A DNA stretch of 64,000 bases. Source: Lepisosteus oculatus. Lineage: Eukaryota; Chordata; Actinopteri; Semionotiformes; Lepisosteidae. The stretch is from contig NC_090697.1 of the NCBI RefSeq assembly GCF_040954835.1, positions 26,901,001-26,965,000 on the forward strand. The letters run 5' to 3'. The translations under genes and the position numbers were made by a program. The notes beneath the pieces are model-generated. The model saw only the letters and a program-made list of their open reading frames with translations. It had not been told where the DNA came from and did no database searches. Below are positions 12,241 through 26,599 of the stretch, one piece after another (within the stretch, counting starts at the first letter, position 1; each line of letters starts with the position of its first letter).

Positions 12241-14339
12241 CTTTACAGAACTTAGTGAAGTCACCGTCTGTGACAAGTTTAGCCGCACCATTACACAGGC
12301 AGGGTAAGGATGCTTAAATTTATAAGGCTTTTTATTTTATTTGTTGAAAAAATAAATGTCTTCTCATAGTAAAATTTTTGCCAGTAATTCTGATGCAAAC
12401 ATGGTAAATGTGTGTGATGTTGCAGTAAGAACTCACAATTATTTTAACCAAATGGCCTCTTTTAATTTATAACTTTCTTATGTTATCTTGTTGCTTTTTT
12501 TGAAAATCCCCAACTCAGATAAGTGTCTGTGTTGATATATATCTGATATATTTTGTTGATGTGGTGAGAGATTTCTTTCATGAACAGTAATCAAAGATAA
12601 AGCATAATAAGACAGAGTGTGCAACAGGCAATATCTTAGGGAAAGAATGGACAGCTGAGAAGGAATTTAAACAAAAGTGTTGTGATTAACATGCTCAGGG
12701 GGACAAAGTGACAAAATGCTAATGTGGCCAAATATGATGGCCCTGTAGAAGTTCCACAGCCTTCAGATATTCCAGTTGTATTTACCTTCCTTAGCCAGAT
12801 CTGTGTCACTGCAGGGTTAAACCTAAAGAAGAAAGAACAGGTAGACGCAGTTATTTTACTTTTGCAAGATTTTATAGCAACTCCCACAGGTTACAACATG
12901 CCATGGAGATCTCATCTGATAATGGCTGTCAGCAGATTATCAGATGGTGTGTCAACATGCCTTAGAGTCTTCAAACTAGAGGTTGTCCACACTCATATTA
13001 TACAGCTATGTTGCAGTATTTACCTGAAAGACAACATCCTCTGGAGGCTACTAATTTGTGTTGGCACAATGGGAGTGCAATATTCACAGAGCCCCCCTCT
13101 CCCTACCCCTCAGGGTTTGCTAATGGGAAAACAACCTGGGGAATGTGGTACGCCTGGTCTGATTGAGTAATAAGCACTCAGAGGGGGTACAACTCCACAT
13201 GAGGGATTGGAGCTGACAGGATAGGCTCTAAATGGAATTAGTTGCTCCTCTGAGCTAATTAAGAGGCTTATCTGAACAGCTACGAGGTGTAGGCTGTGTC
13301 TAGACTCCAGGTGAAGATGATTGAGAGCTGTACTGTGGGGAGGTTTCATTAGCAACAGATCGATGTAAAGGTAGTGTATATGTCTGTAAGGAGTTAGTGA
13401 TACTTGGGAGAACTACAGTTTAGTTCTGTAGTGTGGAGTGACACAGGTGGCTGATGGGTATACTGTTTTGCCAGGCTCAATGAGGTTGACATGCATTGTG
13501 GAGTAACAGGATTGGCTAGTTCTACCACAGCTGATGGGGAGCATTAGGACCCGAAGAAGCCGAGTACTGCTTGACAATGTGGCAGGGTGCTTTCCTCTCT
13601 AAGGCAATAGAGAGAGGAGTCTAGATGATGCAAGACTTAACACCTTAGCATTAACAGGTGGGTTGTCTCAGTGATGTCAGAGAAATTTGCCAACAAGCGT
13701 CTGCTTATGGTGAAGGTTTTGATTAAAGATTTGTGTCCCTGGCCAAACAGGATAAGCCAGAAGGTTGGTAGTTGCTAATGATGATTTGGTGCTTGGTAAA
13801 GACAGAGGTGGTTTTAGTGAAGTGAAGACTGAGAACTGAGCTTTGGGGAATTAAGCTGAATTCAATATACCAGTATCCTGTGTAAAGTGGTTAATGATCA
13901 GTGAAGACTGAAAACTGGGCATTCGGTTTTAAACTGAGTTTAATGTTCCAGTGTCTATTTCAGTTAAAGCGATTTATTTTAGTGAATACTGCTGGTAATA
14001 AATGGGCAACATGAAGTGTATGGAGTTTAGTTAATCAATAGGTACTGGAGAAGAGATTTTAGAGTTCCTCTCTACTGTTTTCATATCAGTTCAGTTGTAT
14101 GTGGTTTAAGATTAAGTGTTGGTTGTGTCAGTAGAAATGAGTGAAAAAGCAACTGGGAAGGAAAATGATTGTGTGGTCTGTTGTGAGAGAATCCCAGAGG
14201 CTTTCTGAAAGAATAGGACAGACCACTTAAAAATGCAAAAAAGTCACATTCTGGTAGCTTTGGACTTATTGTGCTGGTGTTGTAGCATTATGAAAATGAC
14301 TACAACATTTGGATAACCAGGCAGTAATGTAAACAATTG
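12241..14339. other. No gene recognised
   Basis: Spacer with long accidental frames (for example 148 aa at 12724-13170) that show no domain. I see no splice-supported coding. Confidence 0.4.
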
Positions 14340-14730
14340 CCTGGGGTTATCACCTCGTAGCCCTGTCTTGTCTGTTCTTGGAAGCTAAGTGTGGCTGGTC
14401 CTGGTCTGTACCGGGATGGGAGACTTCCTAGGAAAACCAGTTTGCTGCTGCATGTGGTGTTGGTGAACCAGTAGGGGACATGTTTACCTCTTACCTCTTA
14501 TCCATTGCCCCTGTATGGAGACCAGAGACAATGTGTGGTAGGAGCTCTTTTAGGCCTCTAAAAGAGGCTCTTCAGGCTGGCTCATGTTCCCAGTGACCGT
14601 GACTGGGGTTCCCCAAGTGGCAGGGGCACACATCAAGAGTACCCATTTCACTGAGCTCCATCAATCTTAGGGTGGGACTAATCAGTCAGGGATCCCTTGG
14701 GGCGGGCTCTGGCCTTTTATATGTTGTGCA
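14340..14730 (+). repeat. 5S rRNA-derived SINE head with downstream body
   Basis: The 5S-like part retains the internal-promoter region in order: GGAAGCTAAGTGTGGCTGG, then CCGGGATGGGAGACTTCCTA, then GGAAAACCAG (around 14378-14443). The body after it differs from the copies at 29.1 and 35.2 kb, so the 3' limit is uncertain. Confidence 0.65.
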
Positions 14731-17700
14731 CTTTCAGATACTTCAGGATTAAATTTGTGATAATTAAATACTTTTAAAACTGTGTAATGAATAGATTGAC
14801 AGCTGTGTAAAGTAGATGGTGTAAAGTATAAATATGTTAACAGTATTTTATTTTAAAGTATCTTTAAAGTAATTTTCCTGTTGCTGCATTTTTCAAGGTT
14901 TTCATCCTAGCTGAGCACTCAGGTCTTTCATTGAATACTATATCCTCTGCTTATTTTCTTTCTTTACAGATATCTTAATCTCCCAGACTGCAAGTACAAG
15001 TGATGAATTCCACTAAAGGTTTATCTAGTTAAATGAGAGCTCAATTGGAACGAAATGCTGGAGAAACATGGAACTTGCAGAGCACCTTCTGTGCTGGCAA
15101 GAAAGTACCTGTGCATGACTTCTTTCATTGCAGATACAGCTTCCTGTCATCAGGTGATCTCCGACATATAACAGAGAAGGAAGTTCTAATCCCATCTCTA
15201 ATCCCATCTGTCAGCACAGTTGGTTTTGTCCATCAAGACAAGCCAAGACATGAGGGGCTAGATTTTCAACTCTCTTACAAATGTGTTATGTTGTCTTTGT
15301 TGTGAGGAAAGCAACCCAACCTCAGATACTACTTTGGAGCTACTCTACCTCATCAAGTTTTGAAATCTGACATTTTTACATCTTTCAGAAAATGGCTGGA
15401 TGAGTTTAGCCATTAGTTTGAGAATGCATTAGCTACTGAAAAATCAAACAGGCTAGAGAGGACAGAAGCCTCTTAATTGTATCACTTTTATGCTCTTTCT
15501 TTTGTATTAACTGGTTCTTTATAGCTTTTTTTCTTATGACAAACTTTCAGCTTCCAGCTCCTCCTCTCCCAAAGTGTGTGTAGATCTTCTCACTTTACTA
15601 TACTTGCATGACTGCTCAACATCTGCAGCTGGCATTGAAAATATTGTTCGGATGCAAAAAGCTTTAAAGATCAACCCTTTGCCACCTGCTTCAGGGGTTT
15701 TCAGCTTGAACATGTTGATGTTGTTGTTGTTGATGTTGTTTTCATACCATCTCCTTTCCCACAGCAAGTGAATCCCTGAAGTGTCATTTTTGGCCCCAAG
15801 AGCTACCAGTGTGCATGTTGCACATTCAGAGTTAATTCTGGAATGTCCAATGGTACCAAACCACAGTCATCCCACACAGAAACAAACATCACAAAGTCAG
15901 GGGTCCTTTGAGGAATATTGGAAGCTGAAAACCACAAGCACTTTAAGTTGTTTTGGAAAACTCACAGTATTATGTGGCTGAGCTTATCCCACTTTCCTTA
16001 GGACCACTAAAAAATAATGCTAAGAAATTATTTGTAAAATCACACGGGAAAAAGACTGATCTGGTTTCTGATTAGGTTTTTTGATGCAGCTTGAACTGTT
16101 TTCTTTTTAGGTGTAGAATTTGTGCCAAAGTGTGATGCTCTTGACAAGACAGACCATACAAACATCAAACCAAAGAGCTGGCTAAGAGTCCAGGAGAATG
16201 TACTGCAAAAATGAGTCAACCTCCAGACACTGAAGGTGATCGCAGATACAGTATGTATTGCTTCTCCTGCATCATTTGTCGCTGTATTTCAATACATTTT
16301 TATTCACAGATAAATAAACTTCTTGAAAACTGTATTATGACCTTGTTTACAATGTCTGAAGAAACCTGCTAGCAGCAGGACCACTCATCACAGGTCACAA
16401 TGTGGATGGCCAGGAATTACAACACCTCCCCAGGACTGTTTCATTAGAATGAGGCACTTTCTCGATTGGTTCTAAACTCCTTTATGAACCATTGAGACAT
16501 CCTCAGCTATTTCACGGGACTCTTGTCTGTAGCATTCCTTATGTTCTTATCTATACCTGAACTACTGAGAAATAATTGGGGTTTTTTACTATGCAAGGAG
16601 GAATAATATTCGTACCAGCTCTCTGTCAAACAGCTTTCCCCAGTCTTTCACAAAAGGCTGCACAAATGCTATGATGTGGTACACAGATAAAAAGGTCAGT
16701 CCTAAAAAGTGGAAAATTCCCTGAGTTTAACCATCTGTAAACTGCTGGGATTTTATGTTATTTCAATTGCAGAAGTAAATGGCTTTGGGACAATAAGGTT
16801 AAAAACATAATGTCACACCACCTCTGGTTGATTATTCTTTACTTAAGAAAGGTAATCCTCACTACATGCCTTAAAGATTAGGATTGCTTTAACTGTGGTC
16901 CCGAAATGAGGAAAAACAAGGCAAGACCCCCTATGTGTACAGTTAATCTGCCTACCTAAAGGAATAAAACCAGCCTGTTACTGCAGATCTCTGGTCTACT
17001 ACAAGTGTGTGACTAGAGTCTGGATGAGCATATAATATGGTTTCCCAGGACACCCCTGGATCTTCTGCTTTATACAGATGGCACTGTCTTAGTATAAAGG
17101 CAAGGAGGTTATTTGAACCCGGTTACAGAGTCAGGTGGCTGTCTTCAAGTACCACTGCCAATACAGACTCCTATTCCCCTCCACTGAACCTCCCCTGAGG
17201 ATACTGCCAAGCCACAGGACAGATCTTCAATGATTCGATTTTCTTCCTGTGTTCACATTCACCAGCACCATGGTCAGTGAATGGCAGATGGTTTTTCATC
17301 AGGACTGGGAAAAGGCATGTCGTTTTTTTTAGTTCTCAAACAGGGTCTCCAGATAAGAACAATACCTTATCAGGGTTACAACCTGAACAAGAAAGGTCCC
17401 AGGGGCATGACAAATCTGAAATGAGCTGCTTCAGTGCAGTGCAGAAATATCCCTGCACGTCAAAGGGGCTTAAGGAGGCAAAGAGCAATTTTTTGTGTAG
17501 TACATTTCCTGCTTGGTGCACTTATAGGCATGAAACACATAACCACATAAGTAAGTCACAGCAAGAAGTGACATATAATTATTTATTGTTATTTCTAATT
17601 GTTTTACAATAAAAAATGCCTTGTTTATTTGTTTAATTATTTTAAAAATACATGAGTTAATGGCAGTGAAATGCACTGTCATGCAGCTTTGGCAACCATT

Positions 17701-20700
17701 AATTCTTTGAATTCCTCTCTGGTTTCTAATTTTTCACAATTTTCTGCTTGGCTTCAGTCAGAATCCTCTTTGACACACCTCAACGGAGAACAGAAAACAA
17801 GCACAGGAGGTGCGTTATCCAGAAAAGCCGAAAAGACCTGCTTTCAGTGGCTTTGATGTAACTTTCGAGGCTCAGAATTTTCCCAGCTGCTTCACTTGTT
17901 CATTCCCGTTCATAAACAAGCAAGTCGAATCCGCGCTGGCTGTGATGTGAGCTAATTAGCTGGACTGTTTCTGTCCCTGTGCGCTGAGGCTCACCATGAA
18001 ACCTCTTCAGTCTTTATAATCCCTGGGAGGAAAGACAATTGTTGAGCAAATTCTTCCTTTCCATCCGGAATAACTCAGTGGAGCCAGTTCCATTTCAATG
18101 ATCCGCATTTAGATCTTGAATCTTTTTTTCTTTCCTTCCCTCTAAAATCCTTGCTTATCTTACATCACCTCTGTAGAGTGGGCTGAGACAATTTCAGAAT
18201 GCAATCACCTGACATACTGAAGTGTAATGCATGGATCTTAAAGGAACTGTGGGTGTCAAGTTCTTTTTCTTAAGTTGCTTCTATCAGAAAAAAAAACAAG
18301 CAAAACATTGGCAGGATGTACAAAAAGCCACTGACAAGAAGAAACTGTAATAAAAACAAACGCAAGATTCTCCATTTCATTTGTTTTGGAAACTTTACTC
18401 GAGTGAGTGAGCCCAAGCCCTTTGAGCACATGTCTTAAACATCAAAACATGAATTGTGAGTCATTTATTTTTGAAGTGCATTTACACATTGGAGATGTGT
18501 TGTTATGTGGATATACTGTAACTGCACACTCTGTGGTGACTCATAATGGCTTTTCCTGTGGTTTAGCTAACTTGTTTGCTGTTGACTTTCTTCCTGCACT
18601 CTGTAGGTGACATAAATTTATGTTCCTGTTCCCCAAAACTTTGGATCAACTTCCCAAAAGGAATCTGGATGTTACATTGGAAGCTTCAAAGTCTAGCCTA
18701 AAAATTAAGAGAAGACTTTTTGGTGACTGCTTTATTTTCTGCACTGTAATATTATAATGTACTCATTTTTTAACGATCTGTTGATTAGACTCAATTCAAA
18801 TGCACCTGCTCTTCACTCAGAAAGACCCCTTTAATACAGCTGTTTTTTTTCATTCCCCCAAATTTCCTGGAGAAATGCTCTGCTGCATGATGAGCAATAC
18901 TGGGTGCGATGTGCTTTCCAACGATGAAGCCTATTCTGGTCTTTAGAATTGAACGAGTGAGGTTTAATAAGCCTATCATTTCAGAAAGAGAAACAACAAG
19001 AGACAGCCAAGTTCACTGAAACTTTTTAAAGCTCTTACGGCCACCTAGAAAAACAATCTGACATTTTTTCTTAAACTTTTTTTAAGCAACGTTTCACATC
19101 TCCTGCCATTTAGATCATGTACTCAGGCTTGAATCATTCAACACATAATGTGTCTGTCTTAACCTCTGCTCCTCAAAGTGGTGCAAGCTGATCAGTACAT
19201 ACACTCTGCAATAATTAATGGTTGTATGGAACAATCAACTAATAAATACGTCTATCATAATTAATGAGACCATAGCTGGTCATACAGTACAAGAGTACCC
19301 AGTGTGTCTTTATAAATAATTGAAAACCGCTCATGTCACAAGGGCCATAAAAACCCTTAAACATATTTAAATATTCTATTCGGGAATAAAAACACATCTT
19401 CCATCTATATTAATAAATTGATTGGCAAGAGTATGAAGTGACAGTGTTCCTGGATCTATTTTTGATTCCCTGCTCTGGCACAGTGATATATACAGTCACA
19501 TTTTAGTGCCACATTTAATGTTATGTTTTTTTTTCAATCTGTTAAATTTAGCAAAAAAACAGCAACTGTGGATTAATATTTGCAGAAATATTAAGTTTGT
19601 CCGCTGCAGAGGTTGTGTTAAGTTTTCACTTAGAAAATCAACAAAACGTAATTTGGTCAGCGGTGCCCAAACTTTTGCATAAAACTGTACACTGTGTGGT
19701 ACCTGTAATGATCACAAAGAAGACATTACGGGAAGTCAGACAGGAACAGGTGAATCCCATTCCAGGAATAAGACAGCTTGCGGCATCTTTGATATTTTTT
19801 CCTCTTTAAGACTAAACATACTGTACCAGTAGTGATTCTACAGTAGCTGTCAACAGGTTACTGATAAGAAAAGCCTCTGGGTCTCAGGTTTCGTTTCATG
19901 TTTTTCGGCTTCGAGCTTATCCAACTCAGCAATGCTTGCAACCTTCAAACAGAAAGAGAGATTGACACGGATCTCTTGTGGGGTGGAAATTTCTGAGGAA
20001 TTTGAAGAAATACTTGTTTTTTTTTTTACCTGATGACTGTAACTATACTCCCTTTACACACAAAGGACCATAGACTTGTATGTATTTTCAACTTACACCA
20101 ACTACCTGATTTTTAAGCAGACCTTGAGAAGAATAAGAAATCTTGGTAAAGTGAAGTAAAGTTGAGGTTTCGCTTCATGAGAAGCTGTGCAAATTTCCTC
20201 TTCCGCTGAGATTCATTTTGGGGGTTTATCAAAGACAATTGACATGCTCCACTTCCAGAGTTAGAGAGCAAGGGATTTTTGCCAGTGTCTACTGCTGTTA
20301 TCTTGGTCAATAGGTGCCATTGTTGGAAAGTGTCAGTAGTGCATGATATTATCAGAGTTGGCCAACTTGGTGAGAATATTGAACAAGATAGGATAAGGGT
20401 GGCACACAGGGAGGGCATTCTGGGTTTGTCTGCTGGAGAAGTGCACCTAGCCCCACGATATTAAACATTTTTGCCTTGTGACAGTGAAGTGTAAGGGCTT
20501 ATCGAGATTCCCCTGCCGAAAAAACTCAAGAGTTTTGCAATTCGTGATTTATTTTATATTTCGTTTTTATGGCTTAATCATTGATGATCTGTTTGCTCAG
20601 CCAGGCAAAGCCAGTTTTGGAAAAATGCCGATGAAGGGTTATTAAATGGTTAGCCCAATTCTTACCAAGAGGAGACTGTGTGTTGAAGTGGAACAGAAGA

Positions 20701-23284
20701 GCTCTAGATGAAGGTGATCTGTCCCCTGAAAGATTTTTGCTCAATCCAATATCTCTCTCAACAGCTGTGTTTTGCACTGGGATTCTGTTTTCAAGCTCAG
20801 GTTCCCACTCAGTCATGTGCTTCTTGTCTCTCCAATCAACAGGTCCTTTTGTTTTGAAGCTCATCATTCACCGTCATAATAGGAACAGCCCGCTTTGATC
20901 TTCTCACATGGGTAGCGCATTTCACAACATCTCACTTTGTGGGCGTATCTTCTCTGTGAGGGTTCAAGGCTAAAGGGCAGAGAACTCCAAAAATGAATGA
21001 TGATGCAAATCAGAGCCTGAAAAATAGCAAATGAGTCGTCTTTCCCCACGTAGTCCATTGTTTGCATTTCAGTGCTCCCTGCCAGCTGTGTTATCCTAGC
21101 AGTCAGCTGTTATTGCCACACTGAAAAGCTGCCCAGAGCAGGGGTGTGCTTCAGCCTTGAACAGTGGTCTCCAATGCTGAGTCAGGACAGCCCATTCTAC
21201 CGACTGAAGATTAGACCAAACCCTATAAAAGCAACATTAGCTTCAATTAAAATTCTGGCTTGACTACAAGCTGGGCTTTGCTTATACACACATTTGGACT
21301 GCCATAGACGTAGAAGTAGGCTGACAAGTTTGTGATGTGAAGCATCGCCATTACATAAGCTCGGAGCCTGAAGCCTCTTGGAATGTGTATTATCCCAGGC
21401 TGGAAAGAGTAATGAGTCCTGTCATTCGCACGAATACAAGCTGATGTGCTCTCAGTTTCCTATTGAGCTGTCAGAAACCATCACATTTAACTTTAAAATA
21501 AAAATGTTTATCTATTCTGTTACGGTTCGAATTTCTGACTTGGAAAAAGATCTACTGTGCCACGTGTTGCATGAACTGTAAATCTCTATTTGCAGGCCAA
21601 AGGATTGTCCAAGGCACCACCAGACATCCTGCTTAATCCTGTTTTTAATAGTCTCTCCTTCACATATTGTGCTTTCCAGGCGATTGCTGCTTTATACATA
21701 TATGTAATAATTTCATGAACTGCAGAGTCAAGTGATCTGTATTTGGAAACATTAAAGAAAAACTACAATAATAAAGTACTTTCTCGCATTTTTTTAACTC
21801 CTTTTATTCCAGAGGAGACCAAAGAGCTCTTACACATAGGAGGAAGACCCACATGAGTGTTGCACAGCAGAGCATGGGAGAAGATAGAAACCCTAGAATT
21901 CAGGAGAATCTTTAAATAGGCAGGATTGTGCAGAGTGCAATTAACCAGGACACCAAGGCTAGCTGACTCTTCTACTCCTATTTACAGTGCCATGGGACCT
22001 TTAATGACCTAGTAGTAAATTACTTCACTTTCCCCTTGTTAAATTACTTCACAATTCACTTGTTTCTACATACGGAACTTTAGATCAATGAACCAAATCA
22101 CCTCCCTTTGGTTTGATTTTAAAATTGTTTTTAAAGATTACTAGTTGGGCCTAGACAGATGTCTTGGGTGAGGGTATTGAACTGATGTGTATTACTATGG
22201 TCAATAGTGTTATTTCATTATCTCTGCATAGGCTGTGGGAAGTGAGGCTGTATGGACTCATTGTACTTGAACAAAGGGATCGGAGCTGTTCTCAGCACCA
22301 AGCAAAACAAAACAAAATACCTTCTTTACAAGAAGCAGTCTTGGAGCTGGAATGGAGCAGATGAAGTTTAGCAGGGCTGTCAGCATTCCAGCCTGGGTGA
22401 CTAACTCTGCCTGCCTGCTGGGAGTAACACAACTTAATCAGTCCCCTGGGCACAGCCAGAGATCCCCGGGCTACGATTGGTCAGGCCTCCAGCACACAGT
22501 CCAATGAGAAAAGACCAGAACCACCCACAGGCAAACAAACCCCCCTGGTATGAGTAGTCTATTTGTCAGACTTCTAGGTTACATTCTGCACACTAGAAAA
22601 CACTGTGACACATTGCTACCTTCCTAGGGCAACGTTAGGGCAGCGACTCACTCAGGAGCTCAAGCCAACTTGAAAAAAGGAGAGTGCGCATCACAGATTA
22701 CTGCTTATAATCCTTGCGCCCTGTCATATTGATGGCTGCTCTGTATTGCTCCTGCTCACAGACATTAATCAACAGCATTCCTTTGAAGGAATTGTTTACA
22801 TTTTTTGGAGCACATTGTGCCCTCAGGAGTTAATCACTTAAGTTACTTGGTGACAGTTGGCCCTTTGTGAATTTCTTCAGTTTATCATGCAGAAAGGCAA
22901 CGTTTACTGAGCATCGCGTTAGCACTGTGCCTTTGAAAATGCTTTAATTTTCCAGTGTGTGAGCTGCAGTAGACACGTCCTGAATTTAAATATCTCAAAC
23001 CACAGTGAACTTGAGAAAGAAGGCATATTTGTCATAGGAGATAGAGCAGGTGCAGTAAAGCAAAATTCAGGTGCATCTTTATTGCTCAGAAAAGTCCAGT
23101 CTAGTTAAAAGTCTCATTTTTCCCCACGGGCAGATTGGGTTTGCTCAGAAATAATGTCGTGCTAGACCATGTACAAAAGTTTACTTTGTGCGTGTATCTG
23201 TGCTGACATGTCATGGACCTGTCAGAAATTATTATTAAAGGTAAGAGTGAGGTACGCAAAGCAACATGCAGTGTAACATAAAGA
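14731..23284. other. Longest apparently gene-free stretch
   Basis: About 8.5 kb with no recognised exon, RNA gene or named repeat. Composition is AT-rich and even. One notable site is a perfect 12-bp palindrome with a TAATTA core at 17950-17961, in a GC-richer stretch (about 17860-18120) that could be a conserved non-coding element. Frames up to about 110 aa lack recognisable similarity. Confidence 0.4.
17950..17961. promoter_or_regulatory. Perfect palindrome with homeodomain-type core
   Basis: AGCTAATTAGCT is its own reverse complement and contains TAATTA, the usual homeodomain dimer core. A single short site is weak evidence of regulation. Confidence 0.2.
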
Positions 23285-23720
23285 CCGTAAAAGCAGTAAC
23301 AAATAGGAGGAGGCCAATGGGCCCATTGAGCTTGATTGCTACTAATCTAATTGATCCATGGATCTCATTCAGCTGGTTCTTGAAAGTCATAGTAAGTGAA
23401 CTGCTGTACATTATCAGGGTATTGGCTTCAACAGCATGGCTGGGCAACTTGTCCCAAACCCCCACAACCTTTTGTGTAAAAAAGTACTTTCTGTAGTCTT
23501 TTTTAAATGCACCTCCACGTAATTTCCACTTGTGATCTCTGGGCCTTGTTTCACTGGCTTGGTTTTGTCAGTAATTTAAGAATGGTGTGATAGTGTGCCT
23601 GTATCAGCTCCATGCAAAGTGTTCTTTGTTCAAGATTAAAAAGGCCCAGTTCCTTCGGACTGTCTGAATAGGACTTTCATTGGAGCCCCGTAATGTGTCT
23701 GAACGTTCTTCACAACAGCA
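23285..23720 (-). mobile_element. CR1-like LINE 3' end, one of the longest tails here
   Basis: It reads on the minus strand from the 'ELGLFNLEQR' type segment (near 23640), through '[20 protein letters not shown]' (near 23490-23425), to the terminal block GGCCCATTGGCCTCCTCCTA (near 23320). It is 5'-truncated and frameshifted, and shares its ending with the copies at 41.0, 44.5, 49.5 and 61.5 kb. Confidence 0.75.
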
Positions 23721-24799
23721 ATATCTTTTCTATAAAAATACTAACATGATGAAATAACAAGGGTTCAGATTACTGTTATCAGTAGCATGACTGAATATCC
23801 AACAGTTTTAAATGACTGCTTCTTCCTTAAGGTTCAACAAGGTTGAAGTGGCTGATAAAATCTTTGTATGAGAATAAAAAAGACTGTTGATACAGGGTCT
23901 TTCCATACTTGTTTGTTAAAGAAACAGCAGAAATAGTTTTACAGTTTAGAAAAAAAAAGTAAACATTTATGAATATGAAGAAAATCCACCACCCAAGGGA
24001 TTTATGAAAATCTCTAAACAACTAGCTTGTTTTACCAAAACAAAAGTTTAAAAACAAACAAATGTAGAACAGTGTTAACCCTTCCATGCACTCGCTGGAA
24101 AACTGGACATGAAGTAAAATCTGGAAGTCTAATTGACCAAAGGCTTCTGCCAACAGTGAACCACAATGATTGCTCACTCATTATTTTTGCCAGTTTCGTT
24201 TATTGTTTACAAAACATTGACATTTATTCATCCATAGAAAAAAGAAAATCATTGACAAATAATAATTTGCAACACCCAGACTAAACTGTGATTTTGAAAA
24301 GCAATGAGTTTGGATATATACAGTAAAGTACATTTTTATCAATCATGAAAACACACCAAAAATACCAAAATAAATTTACCCATTCATTGACATTTGTGTT
24401 CCTTATTTGACATTTGGTCATAGAATATGCAGCTGCAACTTTGTAGAGTTAGTTACAATTTAATTGATTAAGCCATCAAGAAGCATTTAAAGTTTTCCAT
24501 CTTACAATTTCCATCTAGATCTACACCATTTTTAATAGTGAAGCCAGTAGTGAAGAAAGAATAGTGAAGAACATTTCAAAGTATTTTATTTCTAACCTCT
24601 TCCAATTTGGAATCAATAGCTGTGTCAGTCCTGCAACCTCTGGGGAAATAAGAACGCTATACGCTCTCCTCCAACACACTTGTCATTGAGCATTCATCAT
24701 TTTCATCAGGTACTGTGAGATTTACAGTACCTGGGGCATTCATAATGAATGAAGTAAAAATTAACCAGAGCTTGCAAGCGTAAACGTTTTGGAAATATA
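23721..24799. other. No gene recognised
   Basis: AT-rich spacer between CR1-like tails. Nothing coding is visible. Confidence 0.4.
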
Positions 24800-25075
24800 T
24801 TAAAAACCGAGAACACTTCCTTACCCAAAGGGTGGTGGGAGAATGAAACAAGCTATGTTGGAGAAGGAGGAATTGGTTATACAGAGCAATAGGTTCCACA
24901 GAGCATTTCCTCTCATCTTCAGAGATGTCCAGGCAAATAGCAGGCTTGGTAATTAATTGATCAGAGGATCCCATCCAACTGTTTCTCGAAAGAAGACAGC
25001 TTCAGCAACATGGCTGGGTATGTTGTTCCAGATGTCTACAACCCTTTTAATAAAGAGATTCCTCTTGTCCTGACA
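24800..25075. mobile_element. Two CR1-like tail fragments in opposite orientation
   Basis: A plus-strand piece (ACCCAAAGGGTGGTGGGAGA near 24823) is followed directly by a minus-strand piece (GATCCCATCCAACTGTTTCT and AACATGGCTGGGTATGTTGT, 24967-25060). The frame at 24657-24974 crosses both and is not a gene. Confidence 0.6.
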
Positions 25076-25300
25076 GGAGGATCTCATCTAGCTATATCTT
25101 GCAATGAACCAGGATATTGCCTTAAACAACAGGTCTCCTACAGCCCTTTGAGGATTGTAAATGCAGGAATTTAGTCCCACCATAGCATTCAGGTTAAGCT
25201 TTAATGTTCAGCTTCATTGCCTCTTTAGGTCAACAACAGAGAAGATTGTGATGGACCTGATTCGAGTAATGACAGATTGAATTAATATCTCTCGTCTGTT

Positions 25301-25383
25301 GACACCCTAAGAAGACTCCAGTCAAAATGTTGTTTTCTTTCTTCTCTTTTCATGGAATAAACCTATTACTTGTTCCTTTTATG
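25301..25383 (+). mobile_element. Penelope-type repeat unit, diverged copy
   Basis: It matches the order of the 52.4 kb foldback unit: ACACC, a CTAAGAAGACTCC block, TCAAAATGTTG, then ATGGAATAAACCTATTACTT ending at TGTTCC. The hammerhead-like core is mutated (CTGAAGA to CTAAGA; GAAAC to AAAAT). Confidence 0.6.
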
Positions 25384-25542
25384 AAATCATTACCTACCTT
25401 TTATCAATGACACAGATGCAGAATGAGCTGGGTTACTAAAATAACAGTACTGTACTGAAATTAAAGAAAAACTACTGTATTGCAGGCAGTTTCCCGTTTC
25501 TCAAATTCAAATTGACTTCTTTTAATGACAATAGGGTATACC

Positions 25543-25554
25543 GCCATCTAGTGG
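25543..25554 (-). promoter_or_regulatory. CTCF-core-like site
   Basis: Minus-strand CCACTAGATGGC fits the degenerate CTCF core CCASYAGRKGGC at every position. This is a motif match only. It may be carried by the MITE-like sequence to its right. Confidence 0.25.
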
Positions 25555-25679
25555 TCATGTTAATCACTTTTTACCGGTCACATTTTACATTCACCCATGT
25601 TTGTTAACTGTGCGAAATGATCAGTTCTGCTCCTAGATGACCGCTGTGTCTTCAGGTCCTTTAGGTCTCTTTATCAGCA

Positions 25680-25820
25680 CCTGCAGATCTAGGAGGTGTT
25701 GTTAAACTGGTCCAGTAAAGCCGGTAACCAGCTGGTTTAGCTTGTGAGGAGCTGAGAAAGAATGAAAACCTGCAGATACACTGGCAGCTGTAACTCCAGG
25801 GCCAGGAATGGATACCCCTG
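25680..25820. mobile_element. hAT-like MITE, one half
   Basis: The right end reads inward on the minus strand as CAGGGGTATCCATTCCTGGC. The interior AACCTGCAG block also occurs in the element at 47100-47341. The matching left terminus is not visible. Confidence 0.5.
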
Positions 25821-26599
25821 GTCTGACTAATGTCATTTCTCGGCTTAAGACAGGTACATAATGTCTTTTAATTTGCTGGTTCCAAAGTTAATAACACTTA
25901 AAAAAGGTAAGATCACAGCCACCCATAGTGTACACAAAGATGGGACTTAAAACAGGTATTTTCTAAACTCTTTTCTGACTGAAAATGTAATATCAGAGAG
26001 TTAAACAGTTAGGTAACATGGTGTCTATCATCTGCTAGCTACTTTTAAATAATTGTTGAAATTTAATAAAGCTCTCAGATCTCTATTCAGGTGAACTTGG
26101 GGAGCAAAATGGCTAGTTAATCACTTGTGTAGTCCCAATATAAATGTAATTTTCTTAAATCACAGAAATCATAAATTCGTGTACATGTAACTGAATACTA
26201 CACAAACCACAAACCTACCAGTGACTGAATAGAAAGAGCAATTTTATTAGTGAAGTGCTGCCTCAGTTCGCACTAACTGTTGAATGAATGGTCAGTTAAT
26301 ATTAGGATTTCAAGCCTTTGCATGAAGCCAGATTAATGCAATACCTGCATGTCTATCTTGGAGCTACTGAACTGAACTGGGCTTCTTTTGAATGACAAGT
26401 GGTTGGGAGATAACACCCACATCAGATTTCAGACATCTAAGCCATCTTTTTTTGTCCTAAGATAATAATTCATAATGAATTCTTACTGAATAGCATAGGT
26501 ATAGCACCTGAATACTGTATCTCTGACTCTCAAAACCAAAGAGCTTTACTGATTAATTACAGTGCTGCCAAATCATAACAATTTGTTGAAGAATTACAA
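25821..26599. other. No gene recognised
   Basis: Spacer. Nothing coding or repetitive is recognised. Confidence 0.4.

Noticed and set aside
12724-13170. 148-aa plus-strand frame
   Set aside because: No recognisable domain, repeat-free but unsupported by splice signals, and atypical composition for a protein.
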